Source: an uncultured Flavobacteriales bacterium
Lineage (GTDB): Bacteria > Bacteroidota > Bacteroidia > Flavobacteriales_D > Parvicellaceae
Length of the DNA: 35,595 nt
NCBI GenBank assembly: GCA_913030835.1
Contig: CAJWDP010000033.1
Coordinates: forward strand, 1 to 35,595
Reading direction: 5' to 3'
The notes below the pieces were generated by a model. It searched no databases. It was not told the origin of the DNA and saw nothing but the letters and a program-made list of their open reading frames with translations. The position numbers and the translations under genes were made by a program. Every line of letters begins with the position of its first letter. Positions within the stretch are counted from its first letter, which is position 1. Positions 1 through 7,578 of the stretch are shown here, piece by piece.

Positions 1-318
1 TTCATCTCGTCCTGATCTGCAGTTTTCAATCAATTGCTGGATGTATAGGTCCTTTGGCATTTCTTTTCGAAGCTGAATGCCACGCGAGGCCATTAGCGCA
101 TATACTTGTTGAAAATGCTCTAATTCTTCAAGAGCAGTCTCTATGAGCTCCGGAATGATTTCCACTTTGTCTGGACATTTTGCGACAAAACTCATTGCCA
201 TGGAACTTGCTTTACGTTCACAGTCGGCATGGTCCTGAAGAAAAAATGGAAAATCATCCATAACCTGTGACGCCCAGCTCTGTGGTGTTTTGTATGTCAG
301 ATCTAGCGATAGTTTCAT
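1..318 (-). CDS. miaE: tRNA-(ms2io6A)-hydroxylase MiaE, N-terminal part (cut by window edge)
   Basis: This reading frame runs from an ATG at 316-318 to the left edge of the window without a stop, giving 106 residues of the N-terminus. MiaE is a ferritin-like di-iron enzyme that hydroxylates the isopentenyl group of ms2i6A at position 37 of some tRNAs. The visible sequence carries DHADCERKASS (residues 29-39, with Glu34 a likely iron ligand) and LEELEHFQQ (residues 63-71, with the ExxH ligand pair Glu65/His68), both typical of the family. It is divergent from pdxH, with 75 bp between start codons. The C-terminal half, including the second ligand set, lies outside the window. The family call is firm; I cannot tell whether the gene is complete. 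Confidence 0.85.
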   Translation of the reverse strand, partial: MKLSLDLTYKTPQSWASQVMDDFPFFLQDHADCERKASSMAMSFVAKCPDKVEIIPELIETALEELEHFQQVYALMASRGIQLRKEMPKDLYIQQLIENCRSGRDE

Positions 319-393
319 AGGAACATCATTTCTGCTGAAAAGTAAGCATTATGAAAGAAATATTTGCGGATATTTGTTCAGTTATCATTGTCA

Positions 394-1020
394 ATGGAGG
401 ACAGAAGTGAATTTTTGAAAGGCCATTTGAGTGAAATCGATTCTCCCGATTCGCCATTCAAATTGTTGAAGAATTGGATCGAAGGCGCACAAAAAATGGA
501 AGTGGATGAATATAGTGCTATGGTTTTATCCACGAATAGTAGCGCGGGGAGTCCTTCTTCCAGAATTGTGTATTTAAGAGATTTTCATCAGGAAGGGTTG
601 GTTTTTTATACCAATTACAACAGCAAAAAGGGCAGGGAAATCGCTCATGACAATCGAGTTGCGGTTAATTTCTTTTGGAAAGAATTGGAACAGCAGATTC
701 GTATTGAAGGGATAGCCAATAAGGTCAGCGATCAAATTTCCAATAAGTATTTTGATGATCGACCACGAGGAAGTCAAATTGGCGCATGGGCCTCTTATCA
801 AAGTGAACAACTTTCATCCCGATCGGAGCTTGAAGGCAGGGTTAGAGAATTTGAAGAAAAATTTGCCGATTCTGCAGTTCCCAGACCGCCTCATTGGGGG
901 GGATATGTCATCTTTCCTGATTATTACGAATTCTGGCAGGGTAGGAAAGGAAGGTTGCACGATCGAATGGTCTATCAAAAGGATGCGGATGGATGGACTA
1001 AAATCAGATTGTCTCCTTGA
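394..1020 (+). CDS. pdxH: pyridoxine/pyridoxamine 5'-phosphate oxidase
   Basis: PdxH is an FMN enzyme of the cytosol that oxidises pyridoxine or pyridoxamine 5'-phosphate to pyridoxal 5'-phosphate. The 208-residue product shows the expected blocks in order: GLVFYTNYNSKKGREI, the long RPRGSQIGAWASYQSE motif, PRPPHWGGY, and the C-terminal EFWQGRKGRLHDR followed by W-x-x-x-RLSP, which is the usual end of the family. The frame is open upstream to a TTG at 364, but the ATG at 394 (MEDRSEF) gives the normal family length of about 210 and is preferred. Its stop overlaps the next gene's proposed start (TTGA), so the two are probably co-transcribed. The call is secure. Confidence 0.95.
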   Translation: MEDRSEFLKGHLSEIDSPDSPFKLLKNWIEGAQKMEVDEYSAMVLSTNSSAGSPSSRIVYLRDFHQEGLVFYTNYNSKKGREIAHDNRVAVNFFWKELEQQIRIEGIANKVSDQISNKYFDDRPRGSQIGAWASYQSEQLSSRSELEGRVREFEEKFADSAVPRPPHWGGYVIFPDYYEFWQGRKGRLHDRMVYQKDADGWTKIRLSP

Positions 1021-2249
1021 ACCGAACAATTTACGACCGTTACGACAAGAAATTTTCTATTCGCCCACCAATTATTAGCGAACAACCGGAAGAAAATTTA
1101 GGAATTGCAGTTGTAATACCTTGTTTTAACGAGCCTGAAATAGAGGCTGCCATTTATTCTTTAAATGCAGCTGAATCACCAGTTTGTGATGTTGAGGTGA
1201 TTGTTGTAGTAAATCAATCAAAGACTTGCGAGGATACTATTGCTCGTGTAAATCGTTCGTCTATTGAAGCTCTGAAATTGTTGTCCAAGTCAACCTGGTT
1301 TAAGCTTCATATTATATCTGAGCTCCAGTTGCTAGATAAAATTGCTGGTGTTGGGACTGCACGAAAAATAGGCATGGATGAAGCCTTATATCGATTTTCG
1401 ATTCTTGAAAGAAATGGAGTTATTGCCTGCTTTGATGCCGATTCTCTAGTGGAGGGTAATTATTTCATTGAATTAGAAGGAGCCTTTAAAAAAGGTATTT
1501 CGGGTTGCAGCATTCATTTTGAACATGACCTTCAGGGACCGGATGACCGAATTAATACCGCCATAACAGACTATGAATTGTTTCTGCGGTACTACAACCT
1601 CGCGATCAATTATGCTGAGCTTCCTTACGGGTTTTATACTGTTGGCTCAAGCATGGCTGTGTCTTGTGAAGCATATGTGAAAGTTGGTGGGATGAATAAG
1701 AGAAAAGCGGGGGAAGACTTTTATTTTTTGCACAAGGTGATTCAGCTTGGCAACTTTATGGAATTGACATCGACTACAGTCTTCCCAAGTTCTCGCATGT
1801 CTGATCGGGTTCCATTTGGAACAGGGAAAGCGATAAAAACCAGAATAGATAATGGCGCAGAAACCTATCAAACTTACTCCTTAGAAGGGTTTACGCAGTT
1901 AAAGAATTTTGCAAGAAAATTGAAACGATTTGATACGAATGATTGGGATCAAGACCTGGTTTCATTTTTATCTTCTGACTTTAAGGATTCATTGTCAAAA
2001 ATCAGGAAGACATATTCATCTGATTCCAATTATGTGAATGCTGCGTTCCGACTGTTTAGTGCTTTTCGGACAATGAAATATTTGCATTTTAAGCGGGAAC
2101 AAGGATTCACTGCAGAATTGAATACGGCAGTAAAAGATTTACTCATTGAAATGGATATTGATTTTGATGCCGGGAGCTCAAACCTGGAGCTATTATCTCA
2201 ACTGAGAAAGTTGGACCGGATGAAAATGTACAGGGTAGAGCAATTTTAG
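1017..2249 (+). CDS. family-2-like glycosyltransferase (GT-A fold), target unknown
   Basis: The 410-residue product starts with a GT-A nucleotide-sugar-binding strand (GIAVVIPCFNEPEIEAA, about residues 29-45), then has a DXD-like CFDADSLVEGNYF near residues 138-150 and AGEDFYFLHK near residue 230, which is the usual ED general-base region. It lacks obvious membrane spans. The start is taken as TTG at 1017, overlapping the pdxH stop as TTGA, because the first in-frame ATG lies well inside the catalytic domain. The acceptor cannot be inferred: only pdxH lies next to it and there is no polysaccharide cluster here. A role in cell-envelope or lipid glycosylation is a guess. The family call is good, the start less so. 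Confidence 0.75.
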   Translation: MNRTIYDRYDKKFSIRPPIISEQPEENLGIAVVIPCFNEPEIEAAIYSLNAAESPVCDVEVIVVVNQSKTCEDTIARVNRSSIEALKLLSKSTWFKLHIISELQLLDKIAGVGTARKIGMDEALYRFSILERNGVIACFDADSLVEGNYFIELEGAFKKGISGCSIHFEHDLQGPDDRINTAITDYELFLRYYNLAINYAELPYGFYTVGSSMAVSCEAYVKVGGMNKRKAGEDFYFLHKVIQLGNFMELTSTTVFPSSRMSDRVPFGTGKAIKTRIDNGAETYQTYSLEGFTQLKNFARKLKRFDTNDWDQDLVSFLSSDFKDSLSKIRKTYSSDSNYVNAAFRLFSAFRTMKYLHFKREQGFTAELNTAVKDLLIEMDIDFDAGSSNLELLSQLRKLDRMKMYRVEQF

Positions 2250-2466
2250 GTAGTCGATGATTTTGTCATTTGGAGTAATAAAATCTAATCCCAGAATAAA
2301 TGCACTAAAATATACAGATATGCAAAATATAGTTCTAAATACTTGTATGGGTTAATGTGTTTTTTTAACTTTTCCGCAGATTAACTAAGGAGTTGGACAT
2401 TTCGACCATAATAGCCTGAATCGGAATAAATTAGAGTCTAGCCGAATTTATAAAACTACAAACGCC

Positions 2467-3024
2467 ATGAATAAAGTTATTACACTCTTTACTACTATTT
2501 CATTTTCGTTATCGCTTTTCATTATTTCTTCTTGTAGCAAAACGGAACCGGATGAAGTTCGGGAAAGCTTTGAATACAATTTTGAGCAATTGGAAGGAAG
2601 AGGTATTGTTACAACGCTTAAGCAGCTTGGTTTTGATGATCAAGGTATTCCCGGGAATCCGGAGCCTCGCCCATTTTGTTTCAACACCGGCGGAAACTGT
2701 GTATGTGCAGTTAATATGGATTCTAAGGTGCAAGCTAATTTATCCGATTTAGATCATGCGATACATCATGAATTGCAACAAGAGTTTTTTAACATTCATC
2801 ATTATGGGGATATTTTTGATCTTTCCGAGAACAATATTGTTGAAAAGGTCCAGAGAAAACTAGAGCAAGGGAAGCTGTTTTTCAAAAAAGTTCATGTAGC
2901 AGGAACCGGATGGTACTTTGCCTCTAAACCACAGCATCTGCATAGAGAAGGTCAGGATTTTATCGATAGGGCAGTGCTTTCAATTCAAACTGCGGATGAG
3001 TATTTTTCTCATGACGGACACTAG
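2467..3024 (+). CDS. predicted lipoprotein of unknown function, first gene of a three-gene set
   Basis: I do not recognise this 185-residue protein. It begins with a hydrophobic signal segment ending in an FIISSC lipobox (Cys near residue 23), so it should be lipidated and exported. The mature part is hydrophilic, with a Cys-containing FCFNTGGNCVCAV stretch near residues 75-87 and several histidines (HAIHHELQQ, NIHHYGD). A metal or redox role would be a guess. A 217-bp non-coding gap precedes it, so it probably has its own promoter, although I found no convincing -7 element. Its end overlaps the next start by 14 bp, which suggests translational coupling with the two downstream lipoprotein genes. 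Confidence 0.7.
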   Translation: MNKVITLFTTISFSLSLFIISSCSKTEPDEVRESFEYNFEQLEGRGIVTTLKQLGFDDQGIPGNPEPRPFCFNTGGNCVCAVNMDSKVQANLSDLDHAIHHELQQEFFNIHHYGDIFDLSENNIVEKVQRKLEQGKLFFKKVHVAGTGWYFASKPQHLHREGQDFIDRAVLSIQTADEYFSHDGH

Positions 3025-4183
3025 TCCGAGAGTAGGGAGGAATTACATCCTATTTATTCTGATCATCCTGCTGAATTGGAAGTGCGATTCAGCTCCTGAT
3101 TTTACTTTATCTCCTCAATTCAATGGCACCCATTTTAGTTGTGAGATATGGAATGCCTTACCCGGTGAGTTTGGACAGGAAATTGGATGTTCAAAATTTA
3201 AAGGCGAAGACTGTATTTACTACCTAACGAGAGATGCTGAGATTGTACTTTACTTCTTGAATGGCGAAAAAGATTCGCTTCGCATTCCCCCTTCATTAAA
3301 GAAACGCTTAGGAATAAATCCCGAGGAAGTCATTGGATTTTGCTTGGCAAATGACTCCTATTGGTTCAATACTCCAATGACAGATACGGTATTCGAACTA
3401 TCGGCTGATCTGACTTCTATTGATCCACACTACACTGATCTGGGGAAACTCAATGCAGATGCGAAAATTAAAAGAGGATTGGGATTAATAAGTTGCAAGC
3501 GTCACCTGGTTCATGTAACAAAGAATCAGCTATTTCTTCCTATGATTCAGCATTACACGAAGCCGGGATCTAGTGATCAAATTCCAACGAATTACAGGAC
3601 AATTGGCATGTTCAGCCAATCATCAGGTACGCTTACTTTACGGAAAGATTTTGGTTCGCTTCCAGCAAATTACTACTCGGAAAATATGTATTTCAATACG
3701 TCTTCTTATTCTTTTAAAGGCGATACCGTACTGGTGAATTATCACTTTAATGACTCCATTGAATTGTACAACAAAGGCGTTTTAATCAATACGATTGAAA
3801 TGAAATCCAGGAAAAGTTCTGAGTTTATTGGACTGAAAGGTCCGTCACTGGATATTATGGCAGTTAAGGAGCATCAAATTCAGCACCCAAGGTATATCGA
3901 ATTAGTTTATGATCAGTTCAGAAATTTATATTATCGAACGTTTTTGGTTGAATCCAAAAATATGCAGGGTAAAATAATACCTCACGAAAAATGGAGATTA
4001 ATGGTTTATGACCATAAGTTTCGACCTATTGATGAATTTGAATTTAATTGCGCTGATTTTAGTCCGGCAACTTTATTTGTAATAAAGGAAGGTATATTGA
4101 TCAGGGATTTTAGGAATTTTGACCGCAACAACCCACAAAAAGCGGAATTTGAGTTACTTACATGGGAAGAAAAAGAGGTTTAG
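3011..4183 (+). CDS. secreted or lipoprotein beta-rich protein, DUF4221-like
   Basis: From the ATG at 3011 the product has about 390 residues. An earlier in-frame codon at 2918 would lie deep in the preceding gene and put charged sequence before the signal peptide, so it is not used. The N-terminus has a hydrophobic run (YILFILIILLNWKC) that may end in an atypical lipobox. The body alternates short beta-strand-like segments, with a late block DQFRNLYYRTFLVES that resembles the YR-x-YYR region of DUF4221 proteins of Bacteroidota; I recall that resemblance and could not search it. The function is unknown. It overlaps the upstream gene by 14 bp and the downstream gene by 22 bp, so the three form an operon. 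Confidence 0.65.
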   Translation: MTDTSPRVGRNYILFILIILLNWKCDSAPDFTLSPQFNGTHFSCEIWNALPGEFGQEIGCSKFKGEDCIYYLTRDAEIVLYFLNGEKDSLRIPPSLKKRLGINPEEVIGFCLANDSYWFNTPMTDTVFELSADLTSIDPHYTDLGKLNADAKIKRGLGLISCKRHLVHVTKNQLFLPMIQHYTKPGSSDQIPTNYRTIGMFSQSSGTLTLRKDFGSLPANYYSENMYFNTSSYSFKGDTVLVNYHFNDSIELYNKGVLINTIEMKSRKSSEFIGLKGPSLDIMAVKEHQIQHPRYIELVYDQFRNLYYRTFLVESKNMQGKIIPHEKWRLMVYDHKFRPIDEFEFNCADFSPATLFVIKEGILIRDFRNFDRNNPQKAEFELLTWEEKEV

Positions 4184-4641
4184 TATTTTTGTTGCCAATT
4201 GGTTTGTTTCTTAGCTGTATTCAAGGAGGTAGGGAGAATGAACCATCTATAACCGAAAAGTTCTCAGCATACTTGCACGAAGCATTTAATGAACAGATTC
4301 CCGAAGAAGAGCACTTTTATTTATTTACTACCGAAAAAGTTTGTGCATTGTGCGCAGGACCTCATTTCTCTTCATTCAATGAATTTCAGAATATATTGAA
4401 CAATCAAGACCTTTCCGTGATTACGGATTTTCCGTGTAAGAAAAGACTGAATTCAAGTTTAAGTGAGGTATGCAGGTACGATTCATTAGGCTTGTTCAAT
4501 CATTATTCATTCCCCAAAGCCTATCTTACATTTTACAGAACTAAATCCGGCGAAGTAAAGTCATACGCCTTTTACAAACAATCTACTAAGTTTATGGAAT
4601 TTGCTCAAAAACATGGTCGTTTGATGCCCTCTGATCAGTAA
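4162..4641 (+). CDS. small predicted lipoprotein with a CxxC motif, last gene of the set
   Basis: The 159-residue product has a short basic start, a hydrophobic segment and an LFLSC lipobox, so it is probably an outer- or inner-membrane lipoprotein. The mature protein contains VCALCAG, a CxxC motif placed just after a strand-like YLFTTE, as in many thioredoxin-fold proteins. The rest of a thioredoxin fold (cis-proline, long helices) is not convincing to me, so redox activity is only a possibility; metal binding is the alternative. It begins 22 bp inside the preceding gene. No clear terminator follows, although it converges with the THX gene 25 bp away. Confidence 0.65.
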   Translation: MGRKRGLVFLLPIGLFLSCIQGGRENEPSITEKFSAYLHEAFNEQIPEEEHFYLFTTEKVCALCAGPHFSSFNEFQNILNNQDLSVITDFPCKKRLNSSLSEVCRYDSLGLFNHYSFPKAYLTFYRTKSGEVKSYAFYKQSTKFMEFAQKHGRLMPSDQ

Positions 4642-4666
4642 TATGAAACCGTATTATTAGCGAATT

Positions 4667-4951
4667 CTATTCCTCTTCTGAAGATTCTTCTACAGTCTCC
4701 TGCTGCTCTTCCTGAGTTTCTTCCACTTTTTCCACCACTTCTACTTTTTCCACCACTTCAACTTCTTCCTTCACTTCAGCTTTTTTTGTGGCTTTTGCTT
4801 TTGATGTTTTCTTAGCTGTCGATTTTTTCGCACTTGCTTTTTTTGTCTTTTTCCCCAGGTTTATCTTTTTTGTCTTTTTTCTTGGTCTTAACACTCCATA
4901 AGATCCTGAGGTTCTTTTCCCTCTTTTTGTTTTTTTATCCCCTTTTCCCAT
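4667..4951 (-). CDS. 30S ribosomal protein THX with long lysine-rich and acidic tail
   Basis: THX (Thx) is a very small basic protein first described in the 30S subunit of Thermus and common in Bacteroidota. Residues 1-27, starting MGKGDKKTKRGK and continuing GSYGVLRPRKK, match that family well. Known THX proteins are much shorter than this 94-residue product. Here the core is followed by a Lys/Ala/Thr-rich stretch (about residues 36-58) and then a strongly acidic tail (about residues 60-94) with a twice-repeated EVVEKV. The acidic repeat corresponds to an 18-bp tandem repeat in the DNA. The tail could shield the basic part or contact another ribosome factor, but that is inference. The gene lies 74 bp downstream of trmH. 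Confidence 0.8.
   Translation of the reverse strand: MGKGDKKTKRGKRTSGSYGVLRPRKKTKKINLGKKTKKASAKKSTAKKTSKAKATKKAEVKEEVEVVEKVEVVEKVEETQEEQQETVEESSEEE
4725..4760. repeat. 18-bp tandem repeat, two copies, inside the THX tail
   Basis: Two adjacent 18-base units (4725-4742 and 4743-4760) differ only at the last base. They encode the doubled EVVEKV in the acidic tail of the THX protein, and being in frame they suggest growth by slippage. Confidence 0.8.
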
Positions 4952-5025
4952 TGTTCATTCTGATTTGAACTTTTAAAATAGTTTTTACCTAACTAAGGTA
5001 TAAAATAAAGAACGACTTCGTTCAT

Positions 5026-5700
5026 TCAATCTTCAGGATTTTCAACCAGATAACGATCTTTGATTTGGTGAGCAGATTTTACGGTTTTCATCGTCCATTC
5101 GTACAATAGCTCAATTTTTTCTTCATTGGTAAGCTCAAAATTGACTTTTTCATGTCTCAATCTGTTCGAGAGTTCAGCCATCAATAGTGCGGCAGAAACG
5201 GATATGTTGAAACTCTCTGTGAACCCGTACATGGGCAGGTGTACGCATCCATCTGAAGCTTTTATAGCCTCTTGTGTCAATCCTGTTAATTCCGTTCCAA
5301 ATAAAAAGGCCGATTTGTTTTCGAGCGGTACCTCTTTTAATGTTAAAGACTTAATGTGCGGACTCGTTGCATACACAGTGTATCCTTTGGCCTTCAAATG
5401 GTTGATGCAATCCACAGTATTACTTTCCTTTTCTGAGTATTTATGTACGTGTAACCATTTGGTGCTGCCCATATCAATATCTTTGTTGATTTTATATCGA
5501 TTCGAATTCTCAATAATGTGAATGTCTTGAACTCCAAAACAATCACAGGACCTTAAAATGGCACTGGCATTATGTGTTTGATATAAATTTTCAAGTACAA
5601 TTGTTATGTGTCTGGTTCTTTCTCCAGCAACCGATAAAAACTTTTTTTTTCTTTCTTCAGTAAGAAAGCTGAACATATATTCAAAAAGGTCATGTCTCAT
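5026..5700 (-). CDS. trmH: tRNA (guanosine(18)-2'-O)-methyltransferase TrmH (SpoU family)
   Basis: This 224-residue protein belongs to the SPOUT family of trefoil-knot methyltransferases, which use S-adenosylmethionine to methylate a ribose 2'-OH. The three family motifs are present: NASAILRSCDCFG (motif 1, arginine included), FLFGTELTGLT (motif 2) and LPMYGFTESFNISVSAAL (motif 3, with the N-S of the knot). The N-terminal part and the C-terminal tail after the knot fit TrmH rather than the longer RlmB or the shorter TrmL. It lies downstream of hup, from which it is separated by a strong terminator, and upstream of THX. The substrate assignment (Gm18 of tRNA) is by family only. Confidence 0.85.
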   Translation of the reverse strand: MRHDLFEYMFSFLTEERKKKFLSVAGERTRHITIVLENLYQTHNASAILRSCDCFGVQDIHIIENSNRYKINKDIDMGSTKWLHVHKYSEKESNTVDCINHLKAKGYTVYATSPHIKSLTLKEVPLENKSAFLFGTELTGLTQEAIKASDGCVHLPMYGFTESFNISVSAALLMAELSNRLRHEKVNFELTNEEKIELLYEWTMKTVKSAHQIKDRYLVENPED

Positions 5701-5716
5701 CGTACTTAAAAGGTAT

Positions 5717-5749
5717 AAAAAAAGCTCTGTCCTTTTAAGAACAGAGCTT
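5717..5749 (-). terminator. rho-independent terminator of the HU gene
   Basis: A perfect 9-bp stem (5722-5730 with 5741-5749) and a 10-base loop are followed, reading on the minus strand, by a run of seven T. It lies 20 bp past the HU stop and before trmH. Confidence 0.85.
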
Positions 5750-5769
5750 CCATAAAGTTGTGAACCGGA

Positions 5770-6042
5770 TTAGTTTACTTTCTTAGAAAGGTCAGCTCCA
5801 GCTTTAAATCGAATTACATTTTTTGCAGCAATTGCGATCTCTTTTCCAGTTTGTGGGTTTCTTCCTTTTCTAGCAGCTCTTTTAGAAACTGAAAAAGATC
5901 CGAATCCTACCAAAGAAATTCTATCTCCTTTTTTCAGTGCTTTTGTGGTAGTTTCACAAAAAGCATCTAATGCTCTCTTCGCGTCCGCTTTCGACAGGCC
6001 AGATGTGCTAGCCATTCCTTCAATTAATTCAGCTTTGTTCAT
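5770..6042 (-). CDS. hup: HU-family DNA-binding protein
   Basis: This 90-residue protein is a normal-length HU: a small dimer that bends and packs DNA. It starts MNKAELIEGMASTSGLSKAD and shows the family signature GFGSFSVSKRAARKGRNPQTG, with the beta-arm segment bearing the conserved R-N-P, followed by the C-terminal helix. It has a very good promoter about 55 bp upstream and a strong terminator just downstream, so it is transcribed alone and probably at a high level. HU and IHF subunits are similar; the RNPQTG arm and the context favour HU. Confidence 0.95.
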   Translation of the reverse strand: MNKAELIEGMASTSGLSKADAKRALDAFCETTTKALKKGDRISLVGFGSFSVSKRAARKGRNPQTGKEIAIAAKNVIRFKAGADLSKKVN

Positions 6043-6096
6043 TTTATTTAATTTAAAAGTTAATAATTATGAAATTTCTTTCGCTTTAGTGCAAAA

Positions 6097-6127
6097 CAAA
6101 TATATACTTAATCCCAAGCCTGTCAAG
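6097..6127 (-). promoter_or_regulatory. primary-sigma promoter for HU (CTTG-N19-TATATTTG)
   Basis: On the minus strand the -33 element CTTG (6124-6127) is followed by exactly 19 bases and the -7 element TATATTTG (6097-6104). This is the consensus known for Bacteroidota primary sigma. It predicts a start near 6090 and an AT-rich leader of about 48 nt before the HU ATG. Confidence 0.75.
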
Positions 6128-6220
6128 GGATTCGGTGTGTAATGGGGAGGAATTGTTAATAACTACGGCCCTTTGTTGAAAATGGAGTTGAGTATAGATG
6201 CTAAACCACCTTTTATAGGT

Positions 6221-6625
6221 CTAATTGTGTGATTTAAAAACACGGTCAATGCCTTTGAATTCCGGCGATTGTATTGAAACGACCTTGAGCGGTACCTTAG
6301 AAGTAACCTCTACGCCGTGCCATGTGTTTTTTGGAATGGTAATTAGATCACCTTTCTTAATCGGTTGTGTTGTATTGCCAAGTGTAAAATCTCCGGAGCC
6401 TTCTAACACATATACGTGTTCAGTATGAAAATCATGTTTATGCAGTTTCACCTTTAATTTGATCCAGATCGCAAACGAAGTGGATAAACTATCTGAGCTC
6501 AGCTTTTTGATATATAAATTGTCATAATCAGTGGAATCAGGGGTCAAATCCTCGACATCGTTCGTTTGAGCCACGTAAACTGAGCATAATCCAGCGATTA
6601 TAATGGAGAAAATTAGTTTAATCAT
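6221..6625 (-). CDS. exported cupin-domain protein
   Basis: The product (134 residues from the ATG at 6625) starts with a hydrophobic signal-like segment ending around VYVAQ and then a single cupin domain. Both cupin motifs are complete: HKHDFHTEHVYVLEGSG supplies the HxH-x4-E ligands and GDLITIPKNTWHG the last histidine, so a metal can be bound. The substrate is unknown. The frame is open to an ATG at 6637, but the ATG at 6625 overlaps the fmt stop as ATGA, which fits the same pattern between fmt and the gene before it. It is therefore probably made by translational coupling as the third gene of this set. Stable transcription past it is unclear, as no terminator is visible. Confidence 0.75.
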   Translation of the reverse strand: MIKLIFSIIIAGLCSVYVAQTNDVEDLTPDSTDYDNLYIKKLSSDSLSTSFAIWIKLKVKLHKHDFHTEHVYVLEGSGDFTLGNTTQPIKKGDLITIPKNTWHGVEVTSKVPLKVVSIQSPEFKGIDRVFKSHN

Positions 6626-7578
6626 AGAGCTTTCCATTTGTTATTGAGATTTGAACCTCTTAGAAAGTCATCTGCGTTCATTCTTCGCTTTCCTTCCATC
6701 TGTAGCTCATTGATTACAAGGTAACCATCTCTGCAATAGATTGAAAGTGTTCCATCTTGAATCCTTAGCGATCCCGGTTCCGCGGTATGATCCTGTTGAA
6801 ATAGAGTTGATACAAAGATCTTAACCGTTCGAGACCTGTTGTTATCGTCTAAAAACTCGGTCCAGGCACCTGGCCTTGGACATAGACCTCTGATTAAATT
6901 GTAAATTTCTATTCCATCTTTTCCCCAGCTGATCCGGCAATTTTCTTTGTAAATCTTGGGAGCCTCTTTGAGTGCAGTAGTGACAAGAGAATTCTGGGGT
7001 GCACTGTTAACTGTTCCAGAGGCAATACATTCATATGTTTCAACCACTAGCTTGGCACCGAGTGATGCCAATTCATCGTGCAGCTCACCGGCTGTCATTT
7101 CTTCTCCAATTTCAGCTGATTGTTGCATGATGATATCACCGGTATCGATTTTGTGTTGTAGAAAAAAAGTAGTTACTCCTGTTTGTTTTTCCCCGTTAAT
7201 GATTGCCCAATTGATCGGTGCAGCACCCCTGTATTGCGGCAATAAAGATGCGTGCAAGTTTATAGTGCCCATAGGTGGCATTTGCCAAACTACTTCAGGA
7301 AGCATCCTAAATGCTACCACAATTTGTAGATCAGCATTGTAACCTTGAAGTTCTTTTAGAAAATCCTCGGATTTTAAATTGGTTGGTTGAAGCGTCGGAA
7401 TATGATTTTGGTCTGCATACTTTTTAACTGCAGATTGGTTCAGTTTTCGTCCCCGACCTGACTGTTTATCAGGTGCAGTAATTATTGCAACTATATCAGC
7501 CCCATGCATTCGCAGCGTATCCACGATTGTTACGGCGAAATCAGGAGTGCCCATGAATATGATTCGAGGTTTTTTCAT
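6622..7578 (-). CDS. fmt: methionyl-tRNA formyltransferase
   Basis: Fmt transfers a formyl group from 10-formyltetrahydrofolate to initiator Met-tRNA in the cytosol. The 318-residue protein has normal length. The N-terminal domain shows IIFMGTPDFAV, the catalytic segment with N and H in INLHASLLPQYRGAAPINWA, and the catalytic aspartate in KIDTGDI. The C-terminal part carries the OB-like domain (about residues 205-318). Both ends overlap neighbours by 4 bp (ATGA with the rRNA methyltransferase gene before it and with the cupin gene after it). The call is secure. Confidence 0.95.
   Translation of the reverse strand: MKKPRIIFMGTPDFAVTIVDTLRMHGADIVAIITAPDKQSGRGRKLNQSAVKKYADQNHIPTLQPTNLKSEDFLKELQGYNADLQIVVAFRMLPEVVWQMPPMGTINLHASLLPQYRGAAPINWAIINGEKQTGVTTFFLQHKIDTGDIIMQQSAEIGEEMTAGELHDELASLGAKLVVETYECIASGTVNSAPQNSLVTTALKEAPKIYKENCRISWGKDGIEIYNLIRGLCPRPGAWTEFLDDNNRSRTVKIFVSTLFQQDHTAEPGSLRIQDGTLSIYCRDGYLVINELQMEGKRRMNADDFLRGSNLNNKWKAL

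Noticed and set aside
752-1078. Plus-strand 108-residue frame over pdxH
   Set aside because: It is a frame shadow of pdxH and the glycosyltransferase start, without any domain.
2250-2466. 217-bp gap between the glycosyltransferase and the lipoprotein set
   Set aside because: I looked for tRNA, riboswitch-like folds and small genes and saw none that I could support.
2918-3010. Upstream extension of the DUF4221-like frame
   Set aside because: It would lie inside the preceding lipoprotein gene and would bury the signal segment; the ATG at 3011 is preferred.
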